DNA from: Planctomycetota bacterium
GTDB lineage: Bacteria; Planctomycetota; Planctomycetia; Pirellulales; PLA5
Assembly (NCBI GenBank): GCA_003576845.1
Contig: QEVJ01000062.1
Location: 1 to 32,371 of the forward strand
DNA: 32,371 nucleotides
Direction of reading: 5' to 3'
Shown: piece after piece, positions 7,552 through 15,973 of the stretch
Layout of the letters: each line of letters begins with the position of its first letter
How positions within the stretch are numbered: position 1 is the stretch's first letter
Notes under the pieces: generated by a model
Database searches by the model: none
The model's input: only the letters and a program-made list of their open reading frames with translations
What the model was told of the DNA's origin: nothing
Program-made: the position numbers and the translations under genes

Positions 7552-8272
7552 CGGCAACCTCCGTCGATGGCCGCGAAAGGCGGGGCAGGCCGAAGCGGCC
7601 GGAACGCATCGAAGTGCGCGACGAGCCAGCCTCGTCGCCGCCGAACTGAGAGAACAGATTGCGGAACGACGCCGTGGCGCTGTTTGGGCGGGCTTGCTGA
7701 CAAAGCCCGACCAGACGTTCCACCTCAGCCGCGTCGGTGATCTCGGCCAGCGTTTCCGCGCCGCCGGTCGTGACGGAGAGCAACAACAGCTTGTTGCCGC
7801 AGCGCACGAGTTGGGCCTGGTGGCGCGCGGCCAGCGGCCAGTGGCCGAGCACCTCGAACACCTCGCCGGGAAGCGTCCGCAGCGACTTCGGTCCGGTCCG
7901 GCGCAGGAACCAGACAACTGCCAGGAATAGCCCGAGGACGACGGCGAGGCTGGCCAGCGCATTGAGCAGCGTCGACCAACCGCTCGGCTTGGGCGAAGAT
8001 TCGCCGTCGACCGGAGCGGGCAACCGCTTGCTCGCCAGGGGCAGCGTCCGATCGCCGACCGCTTCGGCTGCAGGAGAGGGTGGCGACGTGTCGGGCATCG
8101 CCAACTTCGGCTGACGGGGAAAGACGGTGTGGGCGCCGAACGGCTCGCGGAGCGATTGGGCGTCATTACCGCGCGCCGAACCGCCTTCGACAGCATATAG
8201 CGGCGCCGCAAGCGTCATCGCGAGCGCGATGCCAAGCAGAGTCGGCTTCATTCCGGGCGAGAAATGCGGCAT
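7544..8272 (-). CDS. fliO: Flagellar biosynthesis protein FliO
   Basis: A 242-residue FliO-type protein, which helps assemble the FliP ring. Residues about 7-22 form a signal-like hydrophobic stretch, followed by a Pro/Ser-rich linker. A transmembrane helix (LASLAVVLGLFLAVVWFLRR, near residues 104-123) precedes the conserved domain with RTLPGEVFEVLGHWPLA and RCGNKLLLLSVT, typical of FliO. I prefer ATG 8272 (AAGG five bases before it) because it puts the signal sequence at the N-terminus; ATG 8254 and an earlier in-frame start at 8413 are alternatives. It ends overlapping fliP. Longer than E. coli FliO (about 100-120 residues) because of the N-terminal extension. Confidence 0.85.
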   Translation of the reverse strand: MPHFSPGMKPTLLGIALAMTLAAPLYAVEGGSARGNDAQSLREPFGAHTVFPRQPKLAMPDTSPPSPAAEAVGDRTLPLASKRLPAPVDGESSPKPSGWSTLLNALASLAVVLGLFLAVVWFLRRTGPKSLRTLPGEVFEVLGHWPLAARHQAQLVRCGNKLLLLSVTTGGAETLAEITDAAEVERLVGLCQQARPNSATASFRNLFSQFGGDEAGSSRTSMRSGRFGLPRLSRPSTEVADV

Positions 8273-8433
8273 CCTTGCCTTCGCGGTTTCGAGTTCAAGT
8301 CGGTCGCGTCGACCGGTCGATTCCAGCGACACGCGCACCGTTTGCGGCGTTTCGAGCGTTGCGAACGAGTAGATTCGGTTGTAATCGCGAATTTCGCCGG
8401 CAGCCGAAACCATCGGCCGAGCGGCGATTCCGG

Positions 8434-9105
8434 TTATGCGGCGTCCACACGTTCACCGACGACCAGTTCGGCGACGCGGACGCAAAAATTATCGTTGAGC
8501 ACGAGTACCTCTCCGCGGGCGATGAGCCGCCCGTTGACGTAGATGTCGACGGGATCGCCGGCCAGCTTATCGAGCGACACGACCGCGCCTTTGCGGAGCT
8601 TGAGGACGTCTTCGAGGTACATGTGCGTTCGGCCCAGTTCGATTTCCAAGTCGAGTTCGACGTCGCGAATCAGGTCGAACGTCGCAGCTTCGGTCGAAGG
8701 CGGCGAACCGGCGAAATCCTGAAGCTGCAATGGTTTTGCGCCGGGCGGCAACGTGTCGTGCTCCGCCTGGACGGAGGCGATTGCGGCCTGCGCATGGTTG
8801 AGCAGCAGTTCGACGTCGCTGGCTGCCTGCGTCGCAGAAGGCTTGGGCGTCGTCGTATTGGGCAGCGGCGCCGCCTTGGTTGCCGATGCCGCCGAACCCG
8901 CGCCGGCCACCTGGTTGCTCGTCGGCGACGCAGGCGAGGGCGCAATGCCCCCGCCCTTGAGCAGTGCCTCGATCTCGTCCTGGCCCAGCGATGGGCCGGC
9001 TTCGGGCTTTTTGGCCGGCGCCACGGAAGGCGCATTGCCGGCCTGGGCCTGAGCGAGCAACTTCTCGATTTCGTCCTGCCCGATTTGTTCCGAGTCGTCC
9101 GCCAT
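8434..9105 (-). CDS. fliN: Flagellar motor switch protein FliN with two FliM-like N-terminal peptides
   Basis: A 223-residue switch protein. The last 80 residues are a SpoA/FliN domain ([52 protein letters not shown]), the part that builds the bottom of the C ring and binds FliH. Ahead of it lies a long Ala/Pro-rich linker with two copies of an unusual peptide: [10 protein letters not shown] at 8-17 and [10 protein letters not shown] at 40-49. Both resemble the N-terminal CheY-binding peptide of FliM (LSQDEIDALL type). ATG 9105 is used, with AAGGA seven bases upstream. fliL lies directly upstream; fliM, which normally stands between them, is absent. Confidence 0.93.
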   Translation of the reverse strand: MADDSEQIGQDEIEKLLAQAQAGNAPSVAPAKKPEAGPSLGQDEIEALLKGGGIAPSPASPTSNQVAGAGSAASATKAAPLPNTTTPKPSATQAASDVELLLNHAQAAIASVQAEHDTLPPGAKPLQLQDFAGSPPSTEAATFDLIRDVELDLEIELGRTHMYLEDVLKLRKGAVVSLDKLAGDPVDIYVNGRLIARGEVLVLNDNFCVRVAELVVGERVDAA

Positions 9106-9149
9106 AGGCAATCCTTGCTCTTGCGGCGGCCGCTAGCATTGCTGGCGGT

Positions 9150-9674
9150 CTACTGCTCGTAATAGGAGAAATCGCTGAACACGATTCCCTTGATCATTGC
9201 CTTCCCTAGCAGGCGGTTTGTTTTCTCCAAAATCTTCCGTTTAATCAAGCCCAACACGGGGTCGGTGAGGTCATTCATTTCGCTGGAGCGGATGATTTCC
9301 AGCACTTGTTCGCGAAAGCGGTGCTTGCGCTCTTCGATCAGGGTCGTCACGGTCGCCTCGTCGTTGGGCCGGACCGTGGCGTACAGCTTGAACGACACCC
9401 GCAAGGTCGTGTTCGACGTGGGCTGAAAGGCCGTGACGTCGAAATCGCCGAGCGATATCTCGACGCCCTCGCCGTCGTCGTGGCCCTCGTCTTCTTCGTC
9501 GCCGTGCCCGCCGTGGGCCTCGGCGCTTTCGGCCGGATTCGGCGCGGCCGTGCCGAAAAACCAATACGCCAGCCCGCACTCGACGATCATGATCGTCACG
9601 ACCAGGACGATGATTTTCAGCTTGCCGCCCTTTTTGGCGGCAGGAGCGGCTTCGGCGGCTTTATGGTCGGACAT
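9150..9674 (-). CDS. fliL: Flagellar basal body-associated protein FliL
   Basis: A 174-residue single-pass inner-membrane protein. A cytoplasmic Lys-rich N-terminus leads into one helix at about 19-40, then a periplasmic linker at 50-70 dense in Asp, Glu, Gly and His, and a FliL core (TTLRVSFKLYATV, IRSSEMNDLTDPVLGLIKRKILEKTNRLL) ending in SDFSYYEQ, close to the family ending F-T-F-V-Q type. FliL rings surround and stabilise the stator units. The His/acidic linker is longer than usual and could bind metal, which is only a guess. Start ATG 9674; TAGGA stands about ten bases upstream. The 367-base gap before it separates fliL from flgE, so a separate promoter is possible. Confidence 0.92.
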   Translation of the reverse strand: MSDHKAAEAAPAAKKGGKLKIIVLVVTIMIVECGLAYWFFGTAAPNPAESAEAHGGHGDEEDEGHDDGEGVEISLGDFDVTAFQPTSNTTLRVSFKLYATVRPNDEATVTTLIEERKHRFREQVLEIIRSSEMNDLTDPVLGLIKRKILEKTNRLLGKAMIKGIVFSDFSYYEQ

Positions 9675-10041
9675 GGCTCGGATTCCTACCGGGTCGAACG
9701 AGAGCGCGTTGCCGCCGCGGCGTCTGGCGAAGCCGCGCTGAAAACGCCGTCGCGCCGCCGGACGCTCCGTCGAAGCGTTCGGCGCACGTCGCGCCTCAAG
9801 TATTGCTCAGCCTGAGCGCATTGCCGCCCCACAAACACCGGAAAAATCGCGCGTCCCCTTCGCGCTGGGCGGTGCGAACCGTAGGAGGCGAATCCTTTCG
9901 CCGAGGTGCCGGTATTGACCAAAATCGGCGAAGGGATTCGCCTCCCACAGGCACCAAAACAAGTCGCTTCGTTCGGGATACCTTCCTGGAACGCGCCCGC
10001 AAATCCGCTACGACCGGAACGAGTCCGCCGACGATCGACGA
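9675..10041. repeat. Gene-free gap between flgE and fliL with several inverted repeats
   Basis: No credible gene is present. The strongest element is a pair of 21-base arms, 9884-9904 and 9925-9945, reverse complementary at 20 of 21 positions around a 20-base loop; the match extends outward with one more mismatch to 9881 and 9948. A smaller hairpin lies at 9757-9766 with 9774-9783, and a short dyad GCTCAG-C-CTGAGC at 9805-9817. The long hairpin could stop or stabilise transcript ends after flgE, or be a copy of a dispersed repeat. No sigma-54 type promoter is seen. Confidence 0.75.
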
Positions 10042-12537
10042 CTATCGCCGCAGGTTCAACAGCTCGTCGATCAGTTGTTGGGCCGTGGTGATGACCCGCG
10101 TATTGCTGCGGTATTGCGTCGACGCCAGGATCAGGTCGATCAGGTTCTTGCCGACGTCGGTGTTCGACAGCTCGACGGCGCCCGCGATGATGTCGCCGAT
10201 CCCCTGCTCGCCGGGATTGCCTTCGACGGGCAAGCCCGAGTTCACGCCGCCAGCGAACATGTTTTCGCCCCGCTGCTCGAGGCCGGCCGGGTTGGCGAAC
10301 CGCGCAAGCCGAATCTGGCCCAAGTCGCGCGTGACGCCGTTGCTGAACACGCCGCGGATTCGCCCATCTTCGCCGATGATGAAGCTCGACAGCGTTCCGG
10401 GGGCGAAACCGTCTTGTTGCGACGCCGCGATGCTGCTGCTGTCGGCCGCCAAGCCCGAAATCGCCGAGAAGTCGAGGTCGAACGTCAGCGGCGACTGGCT
10501 CGGCACGTTCGCCCGATCGATCGACACGGTGTCCTCGCTTACGCCCAAGACGTTTCCTTCGCCGTCGAGCGTGACGAGGCCGGTGCCGACCGCAATTGCC
10601 GCGCCGGTGAGCGGGTCGTTGTCGCCGGAGTCCGCGAACCAGCGGTACGTGACGCTGCTGTCGTCGCGCGATTCGAGCACGGTAGTCAGTCGAACCTGAA
10701 GCGGAATACCGAGCGAATCGTAGACGATGAAGTCGGTCGTCGCGCTTTCTCCGATCGCTTCCTGCACGGTGCCGAAGTCAAGTTGTGGGTTGAGCGTGGT
10801 GCTGTTCGGCGTAATGAGCGTGAGCGCGTCGAGCGGCACGTCGACGGCGTTGCCCGTGCCGTTGTTGCTGACGAACTGGAAGCGCCCGTTCGCGATCGAA
10901 CCGCCCGAGGAAAAGACCGGCGTGCGGTCGATCGCATCGGCCGCCGCAGAACCGGGAATGGGGTTCACCGGGTCGGCAGTCGATCCCTGAATGCCCAGCG
11001 CTTGGGTCATGAAGTTGACCAGTTCCTGGGCGGTCGTCGTGTCCGTGATGACGAACTCCTTGCCACTCAGGTCGCGGCCGCCCTTCTCTCCCGTAAACGT
11101 CAATGTTCCCTCTTCGAACACAGGCACGTAGTCGACGCTCTGGCCGTCGCCCGTGCGTTTGACCAGGTTTACCAGCAGCGTGTTCGACGCCATCGGAGGA
11201 CCGTCGAAGTCGAGTTCCTTATAGTTCGGATTGACCATCGAGTCGTCGCTGGAAATCACGGAGTCGGGCGTGGAGTCGGTGTAGTCGTCGCCGATGTTGA
11301 TCGTGTCGACGAGATAGAAGCTGTCCGCGTCGGTGCCGATGTTGCGGTAGATGCGAATGCGGTCGTATGCCGGGAATCCGCCGCCCGGCGGCACGGCCGG
11401 CGGCGTGGGTAGCCCCGTCAGATGAACGCGGTTGCCGGTAACGTTCACCGAACTCGTCAGCGGCGACGGCCGGCTTTCTTCGCCGGTCGTCTTATAAAAT
11501 GTGACGTAATAGCTGTAGCTGCCGTCGAGCGAAGTCGAATCGAGTTGGGCGCCCAAGGCGCCGTCCGCGGTCGTGTCGCTGTAGCTGGCCGTGCCGGCGG
11601 GAACCTGGCCGACGAGAAAATAGTTCGTGCCGCCATTCGTCGTGCGGTAAATGTTGACGAGTTGGTACGGTTCGGTGGCGGACGTGTCGTCGGGGATATT
11701 GGTCAGTTGCACCGAAGAGTTGCCCGCGCCGATCGTGACCGCCGAGGACGAACTGCCCGGCACGCTGTCGGAAGAGGGCATGCTTTCCTGCCCCGACGCA
11801 TCGACGAATGTAAATCGATAGCGATAGGTCGCGCCGGGAACGAGGCCGCCGGCCGTCGCCGAGCTTGCCGCCGTCGTCGTGGTCGTATCGGGGAGCGCGG
11901 CCGAAGCGGGAGTCGCTCCGGCCGACGGACGCGGCTGCAACCCGTCGCCCAGCACGGCGCTTTGGATGATCGCCGCCTGATCGGCGATGTCGCCGTCGGG
12001 AATGAGTGAACCCTCGAGGAAAACGTTCTGCGTGGCTTGCGCGACCGCCGTCGAGCCGAGCGGGATCGTGATCGGGACAAGTTCCGTGGCCTGCACCTGG
12101 AAGTTGTCGTCGACGCCGTGGCCGAGCAACCGGTTGCCGGTGATCGTCACCAATTCGTTCTGCGAATTGGTCTTGAACACGCCGTTGCGCGTGTAGAGCT
12201 GTTCGCCCGAACCGCCCTCGACGATGAAGAAACCTTCGCCTTGGATGGCCAGGTCCGAGGCGTTCGCGCTGATCTGGATCGTGCCTTGCGTGAAATTGGG
12301 CGTGATCTCGGCGACCTGCACGCCGAGGCCGATTTGCCGCGGGTTGGTGCCGCCGCTCGTGTCGGTCGGCGACGAACCGAGGCTCTGCGTCTGCAAGAAT
12401 TGCGTGGCGAACTGCGCCTGCGACGACTTGAAGCCGACCGTGTTCGAGTTGGCCAGGTTGTTGCCCGACACGTCGATTACGGCTTCCGCCGCTTGCAGGC
12501 CGGTAAGCGCGGTGTTGAGTGAGGATTGCAGACCCAT
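10042..12537 (-). CDS. flgE: Flagellar hook protein FlgE, enlarged
   Basis: An 831-residue hook subunit, about twice the enterobacterial length (about 400). The N-terminal part is typical: ALTGLQAAEAVIDVSGNNLANSNTVGFK spans residues 10-37, and LAIQGEGFFIV is at 96-106. The C-terminal helix is also typical: TDVGKNLIDLI and QYRSNTRVITTAQQLIDELLN. Between residues about 230 and 430 lie two related beta-rich units, each with an aromatic strand (TYRYRFTFVDASGQES; SYSYYVTFYKTTGEES), then NIYR or RIYR, then YFLV or FYLV, and a DTT or DST end. These look like duplicated fibronectin-III-like inserts on the hook's outer domain. FlgD caps it during growth; FliK sets its length. GAGGG lies about ten bases before ATG 12537. 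Confidence 0.92.
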   Translation of the reverse strand: MGLQSSLNTALTGLQAAEAVIDVSGNNLANSNTVGFKSSQAQFATQFLQTQSLGSSPTDTSGGTNPRQIGLGVQVAEITPNFTQGTIQISANASDLAIQGEGFFIVEGGSGEQLYTRNGVFKTNSQNELVTITGNRLLGHGVDDNFQVQATELVPITIPLGSTAVAQATQNVFLEGSLIPDGDIADQAAIIQSAVLGDGLQPRPSAGATPASAALPDTTTTTAASSATAGGLVPGATYRYRFTFVDASGQESMPSSDSVPGSSSSAVTIGAGNSSVQLTNIPDDTSATEPYQLVNIYRTTNGGTNYFLVGQVPAGTASYSDTTADGALGAQLDSTSLDGSYSYYVTFYKTTGEESRPSPLTSSVNVTGNRVHLTGLPTPPAVPPGGGFPAYDRIRIYRNIGTDADSFYLVDTINIGDDYTDSTPDSVISSDDSMVNPNYKELDFDGPPMASNTLLVNLVKRTGDGQSVDYVPVFEEGTLTFTGEKGGRDLSGKEFVITDTTTAQELVNFMTQALGIQGSTADPVNPIPGSAAADAIDRTPVFSSGGSIANGRFQFVSNNGTGNAVDVPLDALTLITPNSTTLNPQLDFGTVQEAIGESATTDFIVYDSLGIPLQVRLTTVLESRDDSSVTYRWFADSGDNDPLTGAAIAVGTGLVTLDGEGNVLGVSEDTVSIDRANVPSQSPLTFDLDFSAISGLAADSSSIAASQQDGFAPGTLSSFIIGEDGRIRGVFSNGVTRDLGQIRLARFANPAGLEQRGENMFAGGVNSGLPVEGNPGEQGIGDIIAGAVELSNTDVGKNLIDLILASTQYRSNTRVITTAQQLIDELLNLRR

Positions 12538-12606
12538 CGTATATGCCCTCGTGGCTGGAGTAGTTTACGGGTGGATAGGCGAGCGCGAGCGTTCGCGGGC
12601 CGCACG

Positions 12607-13065
12607 CTAGGCCGCGCGCACGTCGAGCACCTTATTGAGCGGGAACTTCTTGTCGCCGACGTGAAGGATCGGCTTGTTCGATTCGAGCGACACGCGGTCG
12701 ACAACGCCGGTGATGTTCTCGACTTTGACGCCGTCGTCCGTTTTCGTTTCGACCTGGCCGGTGACTTTCTTGCCGATCAGGCTGCCGGCGTTCGACAGGC
12801 TCTGGCCGAGTAGCACGGCGTCTTGACTCGTGAGCAGCGTGTTGAGCGTCTTGGTCATCTTATCGCTGGCCTCGATTTCGCGGATCTGGCTGATCTGCGT
12901 GAGGATTTCGCTGTTCTCCATCGGATTGAGCGGATCCTGGTTCTGTAGTTCGGTGACCATGAGCTTGATGAACTCGCCCATGTCGAGATCGCGAAGCGGC
13001 GCGTTCGTGCCGTCTTGCTGGCCGCGCGTGCCCTGAATGCCGACGGTCGGGATGGTCGATTCCAT
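12607..13065 (-). CDS. flgD: Hook-cap protein FlgD, short form
   Basis: A 152-residue protein with the conserved FlgD N-terminal block (MGEFIKLMVTELQNQDPLNP, then MENSEILTQISQIREIEAS), about residues 29-70. FlgD forms the scaffold at the hook tip that lets FlgE subunits polymerise. The rest is one small beta domain (SLIGKKVTGQVET to KFPLNKVLDV). E. coli FlgD is about 230 residues with a hook-like Tudor/FnIII pair; here the FnIII part appears absent. It sits between fliK and flgE, as in many clusters. No frameshift is seen, so the short length appears genuine. Confidence 0.92.
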   Translation of the reverse strand: MESTIPTVGIQGTRGQQDGTNAPLRDLDMGEFIKLMVTELQNQDPLNPMENSEILTQISQIREIEASDKMTKTLNTLLTSQDAVLLGQSLSNAGSLIGKKVTGQVETKTDDGVKVENITGVVDRVSLESNKPILHVGDKKFPLNKVLDVRAA

Positions 13066-13126
13066 TTTGTGTCTCGCTTTCGGTTTGGTCGTTCGCAGTG
13101 CTTGTGTCGCGCGCGGTTCGTTCGCA

Positions 13127-14800
13127 TCAGATCAGGACGTCCAACTCGCCTTGCGCTCGGTGCGGCCTCGTCGGCGTGGGGTGCGATTCGCCGCGTTGGG
13201 GTGCAGGGCTGCGGGCCATGCCCAGTGGACGGCGTTCGGGCGACGCGTCGCCTTGCGCGAATTGTCCTTGGCGATGGGAGTCGGCGGCGACTTCCACGTC
13301 GAACTGGGAAACCTTGATGTCGTGCGCCGACAGCCGTTCGCGGAGCGCCGGCAAGTTATCGACGATCAACGCCTTGGCTGCCGCGGTTTCCGTTTCGATC
13401 CGCGCGGACATCACGCCGGATTGCAGTGTCACCTCGAGGCGAATCGAGCCGAGCGACGGCGGACTGAGCCGCAGCCGCACCTCACCGCCGTTCTCGCCGA
13501 GCGTTTGAAACGCCCGCGAAACACGTTGCACGAGCCGCACGCGCTGGATCTCCGCCTCGGCGTTCGAGCCGTCGCCGGGGCGCAGCGCTGGCGAATTGCG
13601 ATTGTGTCCCAGACGTGAGACCACGCCGCGTGGATTCGACCCTTCGGTCGGCGCCGTGGGCTCGCGTTGCGCCGAACCGGCAACGACCGGAGCGGGCGCT
13701 GCCGCCTGCGGCTTCGGCGCCTCGGCTGTCGCGCCATGCTCATCGGATGCAACGCTCGGCGCTTCGGATGCGGGCAAGCTCGGCGTCTCCGCCGGGGCCG
13801 GCGGATTGCCGTTCGCAGGCGCCGCGCGTTCGTTGCCCTTCGCGAGGGCGCGTCCGGATGGTTTCGATTCGCGCAGGCCGTTGCCGGCGCTGAGCTTGGG
13901 CGCCGCGAGAGAACCCGCGTCCGAACCGAGCGGCGTACGTGCGGACAGTTCGGCCGCGGAGAGTGTCGCCTGTGCCGTCGCTTTCGTTCCGCGGCGTTCT
14001 TTGGAATCCATACGAACCGTGACCGCCGCGGACGCAGCTTTTTCTGCGGCTTGCGGCGACTGGCCGTTCGTGCCGACGAGGTCTGCCGCAGTAGTAGGTG
14101 AAAGGATCTCGTCGGTTGCGGCGTTCGCGAGCGCAGCGTTGTTGGGTAGCGTTTGTTGCGTATCCGCGGCCTCACCCACCCTATCGACGTGAACTTGAGC
14201 CGATCCGCCCGACGTTGCGGCAACCTTCGCACGCTCGGCGTCCGTCGCGGCGTGAATCGAGGTTGCTGTCTCATCCGCATTGTTTCCTTCGGTTTTCTCG
14301 TTCGCGGCGCCCTCATCGCGCGTTCGAGCGACGGCCGCGTCGATCGCGGCGGCGCCCGCAGCCGCCTCGGCCGCAAGTTCTTCGTCTGTATTGCTCGCGT
14401 CTTCGATGCGAGATTCTTCGTCGGACCGTTCCAGAGCAGGCGAAATCCCTTGTTCCGCCGTCGAATCGCCGATTTGGACGTCCTGGGCGGTCGCGTCGGA
14501 CCGTAGCCGAGTTTCGTCTTCGTTCGTGCTGCGCGAATCGGCGGCGTCGCGCGAAGGCGTCGTATCCGTACCGTTCCCATCGCGTTCCGGTCGGTCCGAA
14601 GGACGCTGCGAAGCGGGCCGCCGCGAGCTATCCTCGGGACGATCCCGCTCGCCGGCGCGATGCAGCGGGGCATTGCTGCGCGGTGGATTCGCGGCACGCG
14701 ACAACGCGGCGTCGAACGCCTCGTGCTCGCCCGAGGACGCAGCGACGAACACGGGATCGATGGCGGCAAACGTGGATTTGTCGGCAATGCGTTCGATCAT
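13127..14800 (-). CDS. fliK: Flagellar hook-length control protein FliK
   Basis: A 557-residue protein whose C-terminal part (near 450-530) is the FliK domain: GGEVRLRLSPPSLGSIRLEV, then ARIETETAAAKALIVDNLPAL and RERLSAHDIKVSQFDVEV. This domain contacts FlhB and switches export once the hook is complete. The preceding 440 residues are low-complexity, rich in Ala, Ser, Glu, Thr and Arg, and likely disordered, as expected for a molecular ruler. I prefer ATG 14800 because GAGG is correctly spaced; an ATG at 14809 lies right against that same sequence. The unusual size of FlgE may be matched by this long ruler region, which is inference. Confidence 0.9.
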   Translation of the reverse strand: MIERIADKSTFAAIDPVFVAASSGEHEAFDAALSRAANPPRSNAPLHRAGERDRPEDSSRRPASQRPSDRPERDGNGTDTTPSRDAADSRSTNEDETRLRSDATAQDVQIGDSTAEQGISPALERSDEESRIEDASNTDEELAAEAAAGAAAIDAAVARTRDEGAANEKTEGNNADETATSIHAATDAERAKVAATSGGSAQVHVDRVGEAADTQQTLPNNAALANAATDEILSPTTAADLVGTNGQSPQAAEKAASAAVTVRMDSKERRGTKATAQATLSAAELSARTPLGSDAGSLAAPKLSAGNGLRESKPSGRALAKGNERAAPANGNPPAPAETPSLPASEAPSVASDEHGATAEAPKPQAAAPAPVVAGSAQREPTAPTEGSNPRGVVSRLGHNRNSPALRPGDGSNAEAEIQRVRLVQRVSRAFQTLGENGGEVRLRLSPPSLGSIRLEVTLQSGVMSARIETETAAAKALIVDNLPALRERLSAHDIKVSQFDVEVAADSHRQGQFAQGDASPERRPLGMARSPAPQRGESHPTPTRPHRAQGELDVLI

Positions 14801-14836
14801 GGTGGGCATTCCTCGGCGACTCGCGGTCTGCCGCCG

Positions 14837-15520
14837 TCATGGGCCTTGGCGCGGCGTCTTGAGTTCGTTGAGCGTTTCGTTGACGGCCGTCACGCCGGGG
14901 TTGCGAATGTTCTCCAGAATCTTGGCGAGAATATCCTGGTCTTCCGGCGTCTTGAACTCCGCCAGCACCTTCGCCCGTTTGGTCTCTTCCATGTTCTTCA
15001 TGGCTTCGACGACGACGTCGATCTTGTTTTCCTTGTACTTGAGCAGCAATTGTTCCTTGGCCTGCTTGGGCTTCATGCTCTCGACGATCGACTGAAACTG
15101 GCGGCGGCCTTCGGCGACGGCTCGTTCCTTGTCTTTCTCCAGCCGGTTCTCATAAGCCGAGACGATCTGTCCGAAACGGTCCTTCTCTTCTTCGAGCGCA
15201 CGCTGAAGTTTCTTGAACTCGTTGACCATGTCGCGAACCATGTTCTCGCGCAGTTCCATGTTCGCAGCGATAGCGGCGCGGCGCATCTCGATCGCTTCCA
15301 GCGAAGCCTTTTCCGTGCTCGCAGGCGCGGCCGCCAGCCGTTCGGCTTCCCGTTTCGTCACCATCTCGATGCCGTGGGCGATGGCCGCCATTTGTTCGAG
15401 TTTTTCCGGGTCGAGATAGCCTTTCGACAGCGCGTAGCCCACGACGATCGCCAACGACACGACCGTTGCGAAGCACGACCAGCCGATCAACACGGAGAGT
15501 CCGGCGATCAAGCGTCCCAT
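14837..15520 (-). CDS. MotE-like membrane-anchored coiled-coil protein
   Basis: A 227-residue protein with one N-terminal transmembrane helix (about 5-31, ending VVGYALSKGYL) and a long charged coiled coil from about 80 to 150. The C-terminal 70 residues (AKEQLLLKYKENKIDVVVEAMKNM is split here as AKEQLLLKY and VVEAMKNMEETKRAKVLAEF) match the MgtE-N/MotE type motif, in which small helical repeats end in a loss-of-subunit phrase such as AKILENI. MotE proteins are periplasmic chaperones or anchors for the stator protein MotC or scaffold parts of the motor. The first 13 bases overlap fliJ, suggesting translational coupling. Position beside fliJ and fliK is also typical. Orientation in the membrane is inferred. 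Confidence 0.75.
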   Translation of the reverse strand: MGRLIAGLSVLIGWSCFATVVSLAIVVGYALSKGYLDPEKLEQMAAIAHGIEMVTKREAERLAAAPASTEKASLEAIEMRRAAIAANMELRENMVRDMVNEFKKLQRALEEEKDRFGQIVSAYENRLEKDKERAVAEGRRQFQSIVESMKPKQAKEQLLLKYKENKIDVVVEAMKNMEETKRAKVLAEFKTPEDQDILAKILENIRNPGVTAVNETLNELKTPRQGP

Positions 15521-15969
15521 GTCGTCTCCTCGCGCCGCGCAACGGCTTGCAAGGCGAATTCGTCGAGTTGTTTCGACTCGCGGCGAGAACTACGCTTCGC
15601 CTCGGCGAGCGCCTGCCGCTCGCGAAGCTTTTCGAGCGTCTTCACCTCCCGATCGGCCAGCGTCAAAGCTTCGCGGCGGCGCTCGATCTCGCCCAGCAGC
15701 AGCTCGCGCTGCCGGGCATACTCGTTTCGTTGGGCGACCAGCAGCGATTCGCGGCGCTGGCACTCGAGCAACCGGTCGACGTTGAGCCGGCCGGGGCGGG
15801 TCGCTTCGCGATAGTCGGCAGCCAGCTCCGCAAACTCCTCGCCCACCAACCGCAGCGCCTCGCCGAGCATCGACTCCGCGCGGAACGCCTCGGCCAACGC
15901 TCGGCGACGCTCGTCGCGAGTCGCCTCGCGGAGCTTGAGAAGCGTCGAAAGTCGGAACGCGGTTGCCAT
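15508..15969 (-). CDS. fliJ: Flagellar export protein FliJ-like coiled coil
   Basis: A 153-residue, almost wholly helical, Arg/Glu-rich protein. It starts FRLSTLLKLREATRDERRR, the familiar FliJ opening, and continues as an antiparallel coiled coil to about residue 140. FliJ sits inside the FliI hexamer, promotes its assembly and escorts chaperones to FlhA. It follows fliI by four bases and overlaps the next gene by 13, the normal fliI-fliJ arrangement. Length agrees with the family (about 145-150). Sequence identity in this family is always low, so the call rests on fold, opening motif and position. Confidence 0.85.
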   Translation of the reverse strand: MATAFRLSTLLKLREATRDERRRALAEAFRAESMLGEALRLVGEEFAELAADYREATRPGRLNVDRLLECQRRESLLVAQRNEYARQRELLLGEIERRREALTLADREVKTLEKLRERQALAEAKRSSRRESKQLDEFALQAVARREETTWDA

Positions 15970-15973
15970 TCGT

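Noticed and set aside
8080-9162. Plus-strand open frame (360 residues) opposite fliN and fliO
   Set aside because: Antisense shadow of two well-supported genes, with no ribosome site or motif.
10075-11412. Plus-strand open frame (445 residues) opposite flgE
   Set aside because: Antisense shadow of flgE; composition is Arg/Val/Asp-rich and has no domain.
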